The translations under genes and the position numbers were made by a program. From contig JAFSKL010000024.1 of assembly GCA_017448985.1 (NCBI GenBank), positions 23,363 to 87,362 of the forward strand: DNA of 64,000 nt. The letters run 5' to 3'. Positions 26,301 to 33,168 of this stretch are shown piece after piece (the first letter of the stretch is position 1; each line of letters starts with the position of its first letter). A model generated the notes under the pieces. That model saw only the letters and a list, made by a program, of their open reading frames with translations. It ran no database searches and was not told where the DNA came from. Source of the DNA: Paludibacteraceae bacterium. Lineage in GTDB: Bacteria > Bacteroidota > Bacteroidia > Bacteroidales > Paludibacteraceae.

Positions 26301-26586
26301 GTTGGCTGTAGAGAAAGCACCGCAAGATGTGGTTCTCTACTTGACCCACAACGGCCGTCCGATATGGAACTTGACGATGAGTCCGTATGAGTTTGATCTT
26401 GAGCAAGGTACAACCGAAGGCTACGGCTTGCAGTTATATGTTCGTCAGTCGCCGGAAGTGGCTACTGGTGTGGATAGCGTTCAGGATGAAGAAGTCGGAG
26501 CTCGGAAAGTGTTGATTAATGACATCCTCTACATCATCACTCCTGAAGGCGCAATATTCAGTGTGACGGGTAAGAAAATTCAATAA
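17320..26586 (+). CDS. Giant Ig-like modular surface protein (3088 residues)
   Basis: The first 60 or so residues come from short repeats (NLKNLKSLKNL, KWTNGQMDM), then a signal-peptide-like segment KYAICVLLMLVMGVGEMWGG at about 65-84; the true start may be ATG at 17374 or 17404. Then follow an InlB-like repeat (YSFDGWYNTSGTKV), abnormal-spindle-like Ig domains (DFGTFTIG), about five YDG/MBG-like Ig units spaced 80-95 residues (KYETKFTG, KYNSAFSG, KNENTIYV), and a repeated pair of carbohydrate-binding-like plus BACON-like modules near residues 837 and 1917, with divergent copies near 1243 and 2333. A beta-helix-like region (about 2580-2750) follows. The tail K-V-L-I-N-D ... G-A-I-F-S-V-T-G-K-K matches the shared sorting tail. 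It is probably exported and cell-surface or released; adhesion is inferred. The base composition is visibly more AT-rich than in neighbours. Confidence 0.83.
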   Translation: MRKFLQNLKNLKSLKNLMQIFKWTNGQMDMSKTQLVGAVVSPKEVQQRTNLQGISNLSLTFSSIKYAICVLLMLVMGVGEMWGGSKTGTWKAATAVIDGKGGSATAKVFVYNLVGGDSEKKSVTVTSATASTAEYSQTKSQWIGTPILDSHYPQYTREVYDGYSFDGWYNTSGTKVSSDATYYPREGVGLLSHGATNDNWNYTFKAKFTPVTVNSVSSNPVSTSGTALKITAPGDAGAKTAEIKFTVSSNADAEADFNAPTVSGTGWSIVSWSLSGTTVTVTVKYTATNTTTQGEHTGTVTLTSKADSSKSTTVYANVDLTPHISADPTELDFGTFTIGVDSEMRETVTLTFDANAVTFSVSSGINPFVSTLSNDHKTLAIDFNPTEVGSWTKTIIVTTKNNQSTKLSASDTITLKGQAQAKTNPEYTCNIANTYMVDDAAIDLQSLWTSTSDGAITYSIEQFTPSGSNNGGATPPAISSDNRYLSLGQAGTVELKLTQGGATSYFADSATKTITIKKYETKFTGSAYNMMVEGKQTANYTYENTSADKPEASSNDNFYYTIDDVSLRTSVNKGSNVVTFNPANKQITACNAGTAKITLHQKETYKYTGTEKSFDVKVEKYNSAFSGASNVGVTVEETKDAGYSLTYSKPDNSYIGDALQAGNPTENSGDYYYTLTQNVTTDKTEGSADASIAAAYDAGTKKATGKNAGTCTVNLYQKETYKVNAATPASFVVTVTKNENTIYVKGNANYSSSIYTDSYDSDLTLTATNTNYTDYPISCTQTEGTDIATFYRADKVVYSSYKLGKATWSLHQDENYRYKEANGSFSVTVKKAAEATNCYVVTNKSTSASSPLFGGERYGDAIALDGTGDKLTFYAKRTGLGDVSIVQYSKDGSTWHTWLTEIGIDAGGKTFGPYKFSDIPNGDGDKVTHLRFGVSGSTSSIDYNYSSIYVTRKTYLNASDLTIDKTSAGSPVYPSDGTGVGKLKIDYSLANGGDLKILNDNDKFTLSKTTISNVDCKTGTETITIEYKSATAGTDYAHLLIYNNVYRKEVTITGITVKKKPTVTWSPDATIFNVGEELTATNGNGLTVELSVAAADAAYVTCQDNKAVMTAEKKTGTVTVTAQVTGNTIYADADITKTITITNKEKQYITWDQNFSRLKTTDNPKSITLNATTTSGIPVTYKLEGDATGLSLSKNEQTGVWTLTYSNQVCKNTTIVAEEKQGNDTYAPAASVSKPVKVIDPTKACDVNTTVINSDTEMKNRSEKHPIDIPDTMIINARLTNPNWSFLYSNDFKVKFYDEEENQIGETKSYDKDRINSSDPITLTGLSRDAKFVELISEASLGYTVSSLTYKQQKYCETDKKTLNFVTNPNTKPEMTFTVNYANYPISLECENKKFTISPESFGDCGEKGTQTVTVTYTAGAGGTDNGNILYIKDNTGVVLEKCTLNVTINKLTQGIESTNIASSYNTTDRVELSATTNSGLSDFTYSVTPTDVASISGNVLTFKKSGTIAITISEPGNGVYQPCSTKVENVAVNKVTPTIATAPTGTNATYLQNLSTSTLSGGKATVTLRGVANTEVAGSFAWTNGTTMVNGAAGTNSYEVTFTPENKDMYNPATGMVEITVAKANQAIKMNNGTVNVAVNTGSDANSADSQLNLTNLIASQTTDALDANRTGAVSYEVISENSAKATISGTIFSATAAGEYKVRATKAATNYYNAATDEFTVTVNARANTLDIASACTKYVGQEVTDVLTNVNSNGEIHAESTDGTIAYYDIVNKKIVIPNSEAKSFDQTKVTITIWQDATAQFVASDVKTIEVTVKKYDNAITCDWGTWSKTLNFDERVDVHFISNNTAAVNAPIEVTQILGDSIATYNRAQNAIYAAWNIGQAKWEISQAENYMYKAASAQTLTVTVDKLKAEGCYVLNETAEHTLFGVAGIETGDSLELSAPGKDLYFDAKRDPTGANYFFIEYSTNGSQFKVLGGEVDLSTSYETYGPYTLPEGTKYVRFKTTAGATLTKHYKNVRVTRKTYFDIEDKDGLKISSMDMPLNLVSNDPINVNSSKKSFYIDYNTCDDEIHISSNHPYYTIKEADKAFSASTTNGVGRREIEVTYTCATSDTSSAVISVYTKYDHKTITINGHTDKGTQELNWKQPDFVTDTVSLPVGYLGIAATVSSGLPLTYSILQDEDSVIRIAEDKYSFEVIGEGTAHLTVTQEGTTTLHPVTGTRVIVATGKKLQMIRWFQDLTNSLTEGDTVRLEAEVYVMNSRTGVYAKDDARTGLLQYTCPENNGKIVVFGGDSLRVIGTGQTTLTASVGGDDFYVAAASVTMPINIRSLSDTCQSKLLVNYTAEQTFEPDVDWGFTNLNLTKAEYGDTILIDQTVGKPDKLSFMHSGTAYVAPVINTEHYQGAIKAQQRIRGAWVDVAGSRVSPTKGVWHELSNIQLDEDADAILIMREQGAYGYHHVKDIKVTMLPYLRAEETIFISTEVGATVDTTITLQYANAKAALTAETKRKANDVFVVRNSVFYPNCGTIGTYNWPIRFTPTTIGDWLDTVVIKDSGTEDSILVYIQASVAPSAVFIYQTDTMNGQWNQDGNWGHNGALPTEDDHVIIKSDVIIPENDIVYVKSLTIEETATVKVNGTLVVMESTPDRFSYGNIHVRKNGYVDLHNITVGALKINDFILDAALGGVTSTGFSGQVESAEKLVVNGDAYFQMTLNPSGSNTLGWYDFVVPFEVEVMGGISIAGDNTPLVFNDNYAVMNYSEAKRAEKGKDWNKFRGTMEPGKVYTIAVDAEHPEWNTVLFKKKDGVSITGDRTYTTEYSSAIGEVKDRGWNGFGNGTLRHAKLDFNEGDDTKVQLYNRAKYCYQPKEAKDVTIAVGTSFFIQYDAVQSVKLSPATTNTSFLAPLRSQRTTSEFRLAMTSEEGEKVSDHLWVSASEEATGEYVIGHDLLKMGTPSESKIAQVWAKQNSNRLCDIEMPLDNNGAHCDLGIFAPQARTYSLAVEKAPQDVVLYLTHNGRPIWNLTMSPYEFDLEQGTTEGYGLQLYVRQSPEVATGVDSVQDEEVGARKVLINDILYIITPEGAIFSVTGKKIQ
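17341..17367. repeat. Nine-base tandem repeat at the giant gene's 5' end
   Basis: CTCAAAAAT, CTCAAAAGT, CTCAAAAAT, encoding LKNLKSLKN. Confidence 0.85.
17383..17406. repeat. Eight-base tandem repeat at the giant gene's 5' end
   Basis: AAATGGAC three times in a row, encoding KWTNGQMD. Each unit carries an ATG in a different reading frame. Confidence 0.9.
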
Positions 26587-26591
26587 GGAGG
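26587..26591 (+). promoter_or_regulatory. Strong Shine-Dalgarno sequence before the 50-residue peptide
   Basis: GGAGG six bases before ATG 26598, directly after the giant gene's stop. Most genes in this window lack such a site, so it marks a small gene meant for efficient translation. Confidence 0.75.
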
Positions 26592-26597
26592 ACAGTT

Positions 26598-26750
26598 ATG
26601 AAAAAGTATATTGCACCGAAAACAAAGTTGGAAAAAATATGTGGAGATGTACCATTATTCGGACTTTTACCGGATAGTTACCACGGTTCTGTAGGAATGC
26701 CTCATCGTAACCATCCCCTTTCTCCCAAAGACAGCGTTCCGGTATTCTGA
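26598..26750 (+). CDS. Short peptide, candidate secreted or modified precursor
   Basis: 50 residues starting MKKYIAPKTKLEKICGDV and ending PLSPKDSVPVF, with His, Gly, Pro and Ser in the second half (SYHGSVGMPHRNHP). It begins 11 bases after the giant gene, behind a perfect GGAGG site. Short Bacteroidales peptides starting MKKY..P are, from memory, common and mostly uncharacterised. With no signal peptide, one Cys and a PqqD-like/S24-S26 pair upstream, it could be a RiPP-type precursor with leader and core, but that is inference. The translation was read by hand from the nucleotides. Confidence 0.68.
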   Translation: MKKYIAPKTKLEKICGDVPLFGLLPDSYHGSVGMPHRNHPLSPKDSVPVF

Positions 26751-26808
26751 TAGCGTGCACCCAATATGCCGAACGCGCAGTTAGAGATTGGTTAACTATA
26801 CCTTGATT

Positions 26809-27879
26809 TTAACGAAGTGTCGCTGCCCAGCGGCGAAGATAGTTGAGCCACTCTGTTGCATTTGTTGCAACGGGGTGGTCTTCTTTTGTGGCGCCGCAGA
26901 CGGTGAGGTAGAAATGACAAGTGCCCGGCTCACCATATTCGCCAAAACGCTCCTTGCTACTTTGCAGCTGCAGCAGACACAAGTTGTTGCTCCTGTCTTG
27001 CACCAATTCGCCGGCAAATTGCTTCGGAATAAACACCCCTAAACCGACGGTCTCTTTGGCGTACTTGACGGTGTCATTGACGGGAAAATCCGTTCCCCAG
27101 GAAGCGAGGAGAATGCCGTTTGGTAATTGGATATTGGTGATTTGTGATTGGTCATTTGGCCCTTTCGCAGGAATGGTCTGGACGCCGGTACAGAGGCCTT
27201 CGATGCGATCGGAGACTTTGACATCGCAACGCATATCGCGGTGCCCGGCACGCATCGTATACTCGGCTCTTAGGTTCACGATCTTTCGCGTCTCCGGATC
27301 GTCCTGTTTGCCATCCGGAACAGTCCAATCGATGTCACAAACGGCGATAGTGGCCTTGTCGCGGGTTTGACTGACGATCCACTGTTGGCGCTCGCCTACA
27401 TCTTCTATATGATAGAGTTTGTTGTTCCAGTATTTGACCGTACCGACGCCTACCGTGCCGCTCACGCGTAAGATATCATCGCCGTAGTTTTCTGCCAACA
27501 GACTGTCGTTAGGATACCAATAACTCGTCGCCAACTCCAGGCGCGGTGTGCGTTTGCAATAGACATCAATGGTCTGCTTCTTGTCGAAATAAATACGATA
27601 GGCCATCAGCTCACTTTCCACGGCCACGCCATGATGATGCAACTGATGGTAGGTGTCTGCCCATGGTCCGTCGTACCAAGCTTTGACAGGATAACAATGC
27701 CGCGTCTTGCCTTCCGCGTGAATGACGGTATAGCCGGCGACGGTTGAGTCCGCAGGAGAGCCAATAGCCCAGAAGGAAGTGGCTACTCGCGGTGTGCAAC
27801 TCGCGAGCAGGACGCCCATTAGCGAGATGACGAGACCTCGAGATCTCGAGATTTCGACCGATTTAGTTGATCTTGACAT
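26809..27879 (-). CDS. DUF4861 family lipoprotein (pectin utilisation)
   Basis: 356 residues. The lipobox LLASC near residue 28 indicates a lipid-anchored protein. Motifs such as CYPVKAWYDGPWADTYHQLHHHG and the C-terminal GTCHFYLTVCGATKEDHP follow the DUF4861 family, usually found in pectin-degradation loci. It overlaps the GH28 gene by 17 bases, in line with a joint role on rhamnogalacturonan or galacturonan. A heptamer repeat (27133-27160) is translated in frame as NDQSQITNIQL. It faces the giant gene convergently; no terminator is seen between them (26751-26808). Confidence 0.8.
   Translation of the reverse strand: MSRSTKSVEISRSRGLVISLMGVLLASCTPRVATSFWAIGSPADSTVAGYTVIHAEGKTRHCYPVKAWYDGPWADTYHQLHHHGVAVESELMAYRIYFDKKQTIDVYCKRTPRLELATSYWYPNDSLLAENYGDDILRVSGTVGVGTVKYWNNKLYHIEDVGERQQWIVSQTRDKATIAVCDIDWTVPDGKQDDPETRKIVNLRAEYTMRAGHRDMRCDVKVSDRIEGLCTGVQTIPAKGPNDQSQITNIQLPNGILLASWGTDFPVNDTVKYAKETVGLGVFIPKQFAGELVQDRSNNLCLLQLQSSKERFGEYGEPGTCHFYLTVCGATKEDHPVATNATEWLNYLRRWAATLR
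27133..27160. repeat. Heptamer tandem repeat, ATTTGTG/ATTGGTG type, in DUF4861 gene
   Basis: Four units: ATTGGTG, ATTTGTG, ATTGGTC, ATTTGGC. In frame on the minus strand. Confidence 0.8.
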
Positions 27880-29428
27880 TTTCTACCGTGGGTGCGAGGG
27901 AGAAGGCTTCGCCTTTCTCGGGGGAGATATGCACATTGTCGATCACGAGTCCGTCCGTTTGGCGGAAGAGGGCTCCTTCGGTGGCGCTCATCGTGATATT
28001 GCGCAGCGTCACATTCTGAATCTTCATCTCCGGCAGACCGTTGAAATAGATGGCGCGTTTGAGGTTTGTGCCTGTCACATTCTCGATGACGATATTGCGG
28101 AAGGCAGGTGTCTCTTCGCTCACTTCGGGTGCTTCGGCGTTCATACGAGCCGCCAGTTCCTCTTCCGTTTCTTCACCGGCTCCTTTTCCACCGTAGAAGA
28201 GGTCAAATAGCAGACCTTCGTTGGGGATATTGGCCATATAGACATCGCGAATGAAGATATTCTCCACTACGCCTCCGCGGCCACGGGTGCTCTTGAACCG
28301 CAAACCCACATCCGTGCCGATATAGAGGTTGTTGCTCACCTGCACATTCTTGATGCCGCCGGACATCTCCGACCCGCACACAAATCCTCCGTGACCGTGA
28401 TAAACGACACAGTCATCAACGACGACATTCTCCGTAGGAATGCCTCTGTCGCGACCGGGTTTGTCTTTGCCGGATTTCATACAAATGGCATCGTCACCCA
28501 CATCGAACGAACAATGACTGATGACCACATTCTTGCAGCTCTCGATATCGACGCCGTCGCCGTTCTGGCTGTACCACGGGTTGCGCACATTGAGGTCACG
28601 CAGGATGATATTCTCGCAGCACATAGGGTGCAAGTTCCAAGCCGGTGAGTTCTCAAAAGTCACGCCTTCCAGCAGGATCCCTTTGCAGTCCACGAAATGC
28701 AGCATCACCGGTCGCAAGAACGATTTGACCACTTGCCATAAACTGTCATCCTCGATCACCGGCACATTCTGGTCCAAACAATAACTCTGTGCCAGCAAGG
28801 ACGCGCTATCCGGATACCATATATCGTTCGCCACAATGCCGCCTTTCTCTTTCAGATGCTTCTTCCATTGTCCCGGAGCCATCTTGCTCTTCTTCAGCGG
28901 TCGCCACCAGTCGCCGTTGCCGTTGAAGGTGCCATGTCCCGTGATAGCTATGTTCTCTGCGTTGAGGGCGTTGAGCGGACTGGTGCAACGCTTGGTGGGA
29001 ATACCTTCGAACCACTCGTCGTAGATCTCGTACAGATCCAAGTCGTGCGAGAAGACGATGAAGCTGTTCGGTTCGGTGTACAGGCGCACATTCGATTTGA
29101 GCGTCAGCGGCGCAGTCGAGTAGATACCTGCGGGAATGATCACCGTTCCGCCACCTGCTACGGTGCAATCGTCGATGGCTTTCTGGATGGCTTGTGTTGC
29201 CAATTGTTCACCTGTCGGATCCGCTCCATATTCCAGCACATTGAAGGTGCGTTTGGGGAAGGTGGGCACCTTCACTTTGGGCATCTTGAACGAAGCCGCT
29301 TTGGTCAAACGGTTGATGTCGCGTTGCTTCGTCGTTTGGTACTTAGGCGTGTGGGAAAGGCCCAGAACAAGTGCCGTAATAGCCGCTCCAAGGAGCATCA
29401 GCAGGAAGCTGTAGAGGAATTTTTTCAT
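27863..29428 (-). CDS. Glycoside hydrolase family 28 (polygalacturonase-like)
   Basis: 521 residues from ATG at 29428, which overlaps the truA stop (ATGA). An N-terminal signal/anchor segment FLLMLLGAAITALVLGL is followed by a right-handed beta-helix beginning FNVLEYGADPTGEQLATQAI. GH28 catalytic features are visible: NGDGVDIES, FDVGDDAICMKSGKD (paired Asp), the GHGG loop (VYHGHGGFVCGSEMSG) and GLRFKS. The family hydrolyses galacturonan or rhamnogalacturonan. With the downstream DUF4861 lipoprotein it forms a small pectin-degradation pair, probably periplasmic or surface-exposed. The frame is open upstream to 29503, but that would run into truA. Confidence 0.9.
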   Translation of the reverse strand: MKKFLYSFLLMLLGAAITALVLGLSHTPKYQTTKQRDINRLTKAASFKMPKVKVPTFPKRTFNVLEYGADPTGEQLATQAIQKAIDDCTVAGGGTVIIPAGIYSTAPLTLKSNVRLYTEPNSFIVFSHDLDLYEIYDEWFEGIPTKRCTSPLNALNAENIAITGHGTFNGNGDWWRPLKKSKMAPGQWKKHLKEKGGIVANDIWYPDSASLLAQSYCLDQNVPVIEDDSLWQVVKSFLRPVMLHFVDCKGILLEGVTFENSPAWNLHPMCCENIILRDLNVRNPWYSQNGDGVDIESCKNVVISHCSFDVGDDAICMKSGKDKPGRDRGIPTENVVVDDCVVYHGHGGFVCGSEMSGGIKNVQVSNNLYIGTDVGLRFKSTRGRGGVVENIFIRDVYMANIPNEGLLFDLFYGGKGAGEETEEELAARMNAEAPEVSEETPAFRNIVIENVTGTNLKRAIYFNGLPEMKIQNVTLRNITMSATEGALFRQTDGLVIDNVHISPEKGEAFSLAPTVENVKIN

Positions 29429-30222
29429 AGGATTATATTGTTTGGATAAGTTATTTCTATTAGTGCGAGCCCTTCTGCGGGCGCCGAGTGTCCGGCTTTG
29501 CAACGGTCTTTGGCCGCTATCACTTGTGCGAATTCGTCCGCCGTCATTTTTCCTTTGCCCACTTCAAATAGTGTGCCGACAACAGCACGAACCATGTTTC
29601 TTAGGAATCGGTCGGCGGTGATGACAAAACAGGCTTCGTACTCGTTTTCCTTCACCCAACGGGCCTCGCGAACATCACAAATCGTGGTCTTGACATCCGT
29701 GTGTGCGCGGCAGAACGATGCGAAGTCCTGCTTTCCCAATAAGGCTTTGCTTGCCTCATTCATAGCGGTAAAGTCTAGGATTGACCCTACGCGGGTACGG
29801 AATTGGACCGTGAATGGATCCTTTCGTGTGGTGATGCGGTAGTGGTAGGTGCGGGAGGTGGCATCGAAGCGTGCGTGGGCATCGTCCGTGACACGCTGAA
29901 TGGCCTGCACGGCGATAGAGGCGGGCAGGAGACTGTTCAGGCGTCCGACCAGGTTGGCAGGCAGGCTGCGAAGTCTGCCAAGATTGGCGGAGGGATGGCT
30001 GCTTGGATTGGCGGACTGAGCCTGAGGCCAATCGAAATGCGCGACCATCTTCTCGGCATGGACACCGGCATCGGTTCGACCGGCGAAGGTGAGAGCCACG
30101 GGTTCGCGCAAGATGGTAGCGAAAGCCGCTTCCATTTCCGCTTGCACCGTGTTTCCGTTCGGTTGCGTCTGCGAACCGTGGAAATCCGTGCCGTTATATG
30201 AGAAGGTGATGAAGTAACGCAT
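29425..30222 (-). CDS. truA: tRNA pseudouridine(38-40) synthase TruA
   Basis: 265 residues. The N-terminus MRYFITFSYNGTDFHGSQTQ and the catalytic-Asp motif FAGRTDAGVHAEKMVAHFD are diagnostic, as is ITADRFLRNMVRAVVGTL. It converts uridines 38-40 of the anticodon arm to pseudouridine. Its stop overlaps the GH28 start. A repeat-like stretch of residues, ANPSSHPSANLGRL, is unusual for the family. Confidence 0.93.
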   Translation of the reverse strand: MRYFITFSYNGTDFHGSQTQPNGNTVQAEMEAAFATILREPVALTFAGRTDAGVHAEKMVAHFDWPQAQSANPSSHPSANLGRLRSLPANLVGRLNSLLPASIAVQAIQRVTDDAHARFDATSRTYHYRITTRKDPFTVQFRTRVGSILDFTAMNEASKALLGKQDFASFCRAHTDVKTTICDVREARWVKENEYEACFVITADRFLRNMVRAVVGTLFEVGKGKMTADEFAQVIAAKDRCKAGHSAPAEGLALIEITYPNNIIL

Positions 30223-30274
30223 TTACCATTTAGTCATTTACCATTTACCATTGATTGGACCATTTGGTCATTTA
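30221..30274. repeat. ATTTACC-type tandem repeat; includes 47 bases repeated exactly at 38680
   Basis: Units such as ATTTACC, ATTTAGT and CATTTAC lie between the flippase and truA. Bases 30228-30274 are identical to 38680-38726. Confidence 0.85.
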
Positions 30275-31761
30275 TTTTTCCATTGTGTTATTTGGACATT
30301 GATTTCCGGGGAGAGTTTCGTTTTGTAGGCGATGAGGGTACCTCCGCCGATGAGCACGAGGCTGCGGACGATGCTGTCGAACCATATATTGAGCGCAGGT
30401 ACAAAAGCCTGCCAGAGCGTGTTCAAACCGAAAAGGAAGATGAGCAACAAAGCGATGTACCACCAGTTCCGATCCACTACGCGGAAATGGCACAGGGGCA
30501 CAACGGTAGCGATGATCAGCAGGTAGTAGAGCCCATACGAAAGGAGGTTGCTGAATGCGGCGCCTTGCATGCCGAACCTGGGCACCAGGTAATTATTGAG
30601 CAGGAGCGCGCTGACTGTCAGAATAAGCGACAGGAGCAGGCTGAATGCATAGAAACGGCTGTAGTTGAGAGCCGTGAGACAGATGGTGAACGAAGCCAAA
30701 ACCAATTGGCTGACGCCCAAGATGAGTACCACATCTTTGGCTTGGGCAAAGGTGGTACCGTTAGGAAGAATATGGAAAATAAGGTCGATGTTGACCCAGA
30801 TAAGCAGCAGAATGAATCCGCCGATGAGGAGCATGTTGCGTGTCACCTGACGCATGAGGAACGAACACTGTTCGGAGTCCTGCTCCTTGATGGCATGTGC
30901 CAGTTGCGGCGAAGCGATGGCTGCCACCGAACGGCTCGGTACGCTGACCATGACGGCCATATAGGTGGCAATGGCAAAGATGCCGGTGCTATCCAGACCC
31001 ATCTTGGCGGTGACGAAGAACGAGGAGAGCGTAGGTGCGAGGACCGTGGTCATGGCGGAGACAATGAGAAAACCCGTATAGACGAGGTAGCGTCTGACCA
31101 GAGTTAGGTTGCTGCGCAGGAAGTTCCAGTCGGGTTGCAAACGAACAGGGTGAAGCGCCCGGAAGTAGCACAGGTTGATGAGTGCAGCGAGGGCATAATT
31201 GCAGCAAAGGCCGATGACGAATCCATCCATCGAGAGCACGCGGAAGGCATAGAGCAGGTAGAGAGCCAGCAAGCCGAGACGCACGACCAGTTCGCGTACG
31301 GCGCGAGGCAAGACGATGTGCATGAGCACATTGCAAGTGGTCTCGCAGATGCTCTGGTAGAGCATGAAAAAGGCAATGGGCAGTACGAAATAGTAGTACT
31401 CGACAAAGAGCGGACTCTTTTCGCCGAACCACGCGCCCAACGGTACATGGCAGGCCCAATAGATGAGTGCAAAGAGGATGAATCCGATGAACGGTACGAC
31501 CATCGCCCAGAAGAAGAACCCGTGGTCCTCGACGCTGTCTTTTTCCTTAAAATACGGGAAGAAACGGATGATACTGGCGTTCGTACCCAGTTGCGCCAAA
31601 CCGACGAAGAGCGTTGCCGCGTCGATGAGCACCCGTGCCAACCCGATTTCCTCGGTAGTGAGGAAACGGGTTTGCACGAAGAACACCGTGATGATGCCGA
31701 CAGCTATGCCGGCATAGGTCACTATAGTGCCACGAATCGACTGTTTGGCGATAACGCCCAT
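30268..31761 (-). CDS. Oligosaccharide flippase (MOP/Wzx-like)
   Basis: 497 residues with about 12-14 hydrophobic segments. The N-terminus MGVIAKQSIRGTIVTYAGIAVGIIT, then TEEIGLARVLIDAATLFVGLAQLGTNASIIRFFP, is typical of polysaccharide flippases. It moves a lipid-linked oligosaccharide across the inner membrane. Together with the second flippase at 34342 and the glycosyltransferases at the left end it suggests more than one surface glycan. Confidence 0.87.
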   Translation of the reverse strand: MGVIAKQSIRGTIVTYAGIAVGIITVFFVQTRFLTTEEIGLARVLIDAATLFVGLAQLGTNASIIRFFPYFKEKDSVEDHGFFFWAMVVPFIGFILFALIYWACHVPLGAWFGEKSPLFVEYYYFVLPIAFFMLYQSICETTCNVLMHIVLPRAVRELVVRLGLLALYLLYAFRVLSMDGFVIGLCCNYALAALINLCYFRALHPVRLQPDWNFLRSNLTLVRRYLVYTGFLIVSAMTTVLAPTLSSFFVTAKMGLDSTGIFAIATYMAVMVSVPSRSVAAIASPQLAHAIKEQDSEQCSFLMRQVTRNMLLIGGFILLLIWVNIDLIFHILPNGTTFAQAKDVVLILGVSQLVLASFTICLTALNYSRFYAFSLLLSLILTVSALLLNNYLVPRFGMQGAAFSNLLSYGLYYLLIIATVVPLCHFRVVDRNWWYIALLLIFLFGLNTLWQAFVPALNIWFDSIVRSLVLIGGGTLIAYKTKLSPEINVQITQWKNK

Positions 31762-31850
31762 AAAGCCATTTACGATTTAATCATGAACACTTTTCGGATT
31801 TGTTCATTTATTGTTTCATTGAACCATTTAGTTACACGGCTAAATAGCCA

Positions 31851-31879
31851 AATGGTACATAAATGGTACATGGTACATG
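31851..31879. repeat. ATGGTACAT-type short repeat
   Basis: Units AATGGTACAT, AAATGGTACA and TGGTACATG in the 131-base gap between the flippase and the FKBP lipoprotein genes. The gap otherwise contains similar AT-rich repeats (31790-31850). Confidence 0.65.
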
Positions 31880-31892
31880 ACAAAATGGTAAA

Positions 31893-33137
31893 TTACTTAA
31901 TCGCCAATAACTCAACCGTGAAGATGAGTGCGGCGTAGGGAGGAATGGACTGTCCGGCACCGCGCTCGCCGTAACCGAGTTCGTACGGGATGTACAGTTT
32001 GTATTTGGAACCTACAGGCATCAGTTGCAGACCTTCGGTCCAACCTTTGATGACACCGTTGAGCGGGAACTCGATGGGTTCGCCACGCTGGTAGCTGCTG
32101 TCGAAGACAGTGCCGTCGATGAGGGTGCCCTCATAGTGCACTTTGACAGTCTGTTCAGCGGTCGGTTTCGCACCTTTGCCTTCGCGGAGCACCTCATACT
32201 GCAAGCCGCTTTCGGTCACTTTGACGCCATCGCGGAGTGCGTTCTCCTGAAGGAACTTCTCGCCTTCAGCTTTGGTCTCACCATACTTGCGACCGTTGAT
32301 GACCTGCTCTACATACTGGTTGGCCTCTTGCGAATCCATTTGCTCGGTGTAGTTGTACAGACCATTGATGAAGCCTTGTTTGATGAGGTCGTAGTTGGTC
32401 TCGAGTCCTTCGATGCCCAGCAGACCTACAGCCTCTTGCTCACGGATAGCGGTACCGACGCTCTTGGCCATTTGCACCAGTTGCGGGTTACGAACATTCA
32501 TCTTGAGGCCTTCGTTCACGTTGTCGATGAGCTCATTGATGCCTTCGCCGGTGGTGTCGGTGGCCAGCAGGTACATGCTGATTTGCGAACCGTTAGCCCA
32601 GCCGAACGAGTAGTTGAGCGAGTCGAGGAACGATTTGAGCTCGATGGTCTTGGTTTTCTTCGGGCACTTGGCGGTAACAACCTTTGCGTTGGATTCTTCC
32701 GGTTGCGTCTGTGTGGCGCGTGTGAGGAAAGCCTCTGCCTCGGCTTGGCTCAGTACGGACGAGTCCGAGTAGAGGGCATTAACCAGACCTTGGAAGAAGA
32801 TCTTCTCGTTCAGCGTCCAAGCTTCGCGCTCAGCCAGACCTTTCTTCTCAAAGCGCTTTACGGACGAACCTAACTGACGACCCGTCTGGGCGATCTCGCT
32901 CAGCGGTTCCTCTTTGTCCAGGTAGGCTGCTTCGAGTGCGTCAATGAACTCAGTCACTGCTTCGTCACTGCTGTCGTTGCGCAGATAATAGGTCTTGACC
33001 TGCAGACCGTTGAGCAGACCGAGGGCATAGTTGACCGAGTCGATCTCGTTGTTCAGCGTCACTGTCCGTGCCGTGTAACTGTTGCCGCATGAAATCATAG
33101 CCATTACGGCAAGAAAAAGAATACTTACTTTTTTCAT
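31893..33137 (-). CDS. FKBP-type peptidyl-prolyl isomerase lipoprotein, two N-terminal domains
   Basis: 414 residues. The lipobox ISCG near residue 17 marks an envelope lipoprotein. Two FKBP_N-like helical units (about 25-150 and 160-290, each with a SVNYALG or SLNYSFG start) precede an FKBP catalytic domain (about 310-414, [36 protein letters not shown]). It catalyses prolyl isomerisation and chaperones exported proteins. The smaller paralogue just upstream has an almost identical catalytic domain, so a duplication is likely. Confidence 0.9.
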   Translation of the reverse strand: MKKVSILFLAVMAMISCGNSYTARTVTLNNEIDSVNYALGLLNGLQVKTYYLRNDSSDEAVTEFIDALEAAYLDKEEPLSEIAQTGRQLGSSVKRFEKKGLAEREAWTLNEKIFFQGLVNALYSDSSVLSQAEAEAFLTRATQTQPEESNAKVVTAKCPKKTKTIELKSFLDSLNYSFGWANGSQISMYLLATDTTGEGINELIDNVNEGLKMNVRNPQLVQMAKSVGTAIREQEAVGLLGIEGLETNYDLIKQGFINGLYNYTEQMDSQEANQYVEQVINGRKYGETKAEGEKFLQENALRDGVKVTESGLQYEVLREGKGAKPTAEQTVKVHYEGTLIDGTVFDSSYQRGEPIEFPLNGVIKGWTEGLQLMPVGSKYKLYIPYELGYGERGAGQSIPPYAALIFTVELLAIK

Positions 33138-33168
33138 AAAAATTAATCCATTAAATTTTTTATACAGT

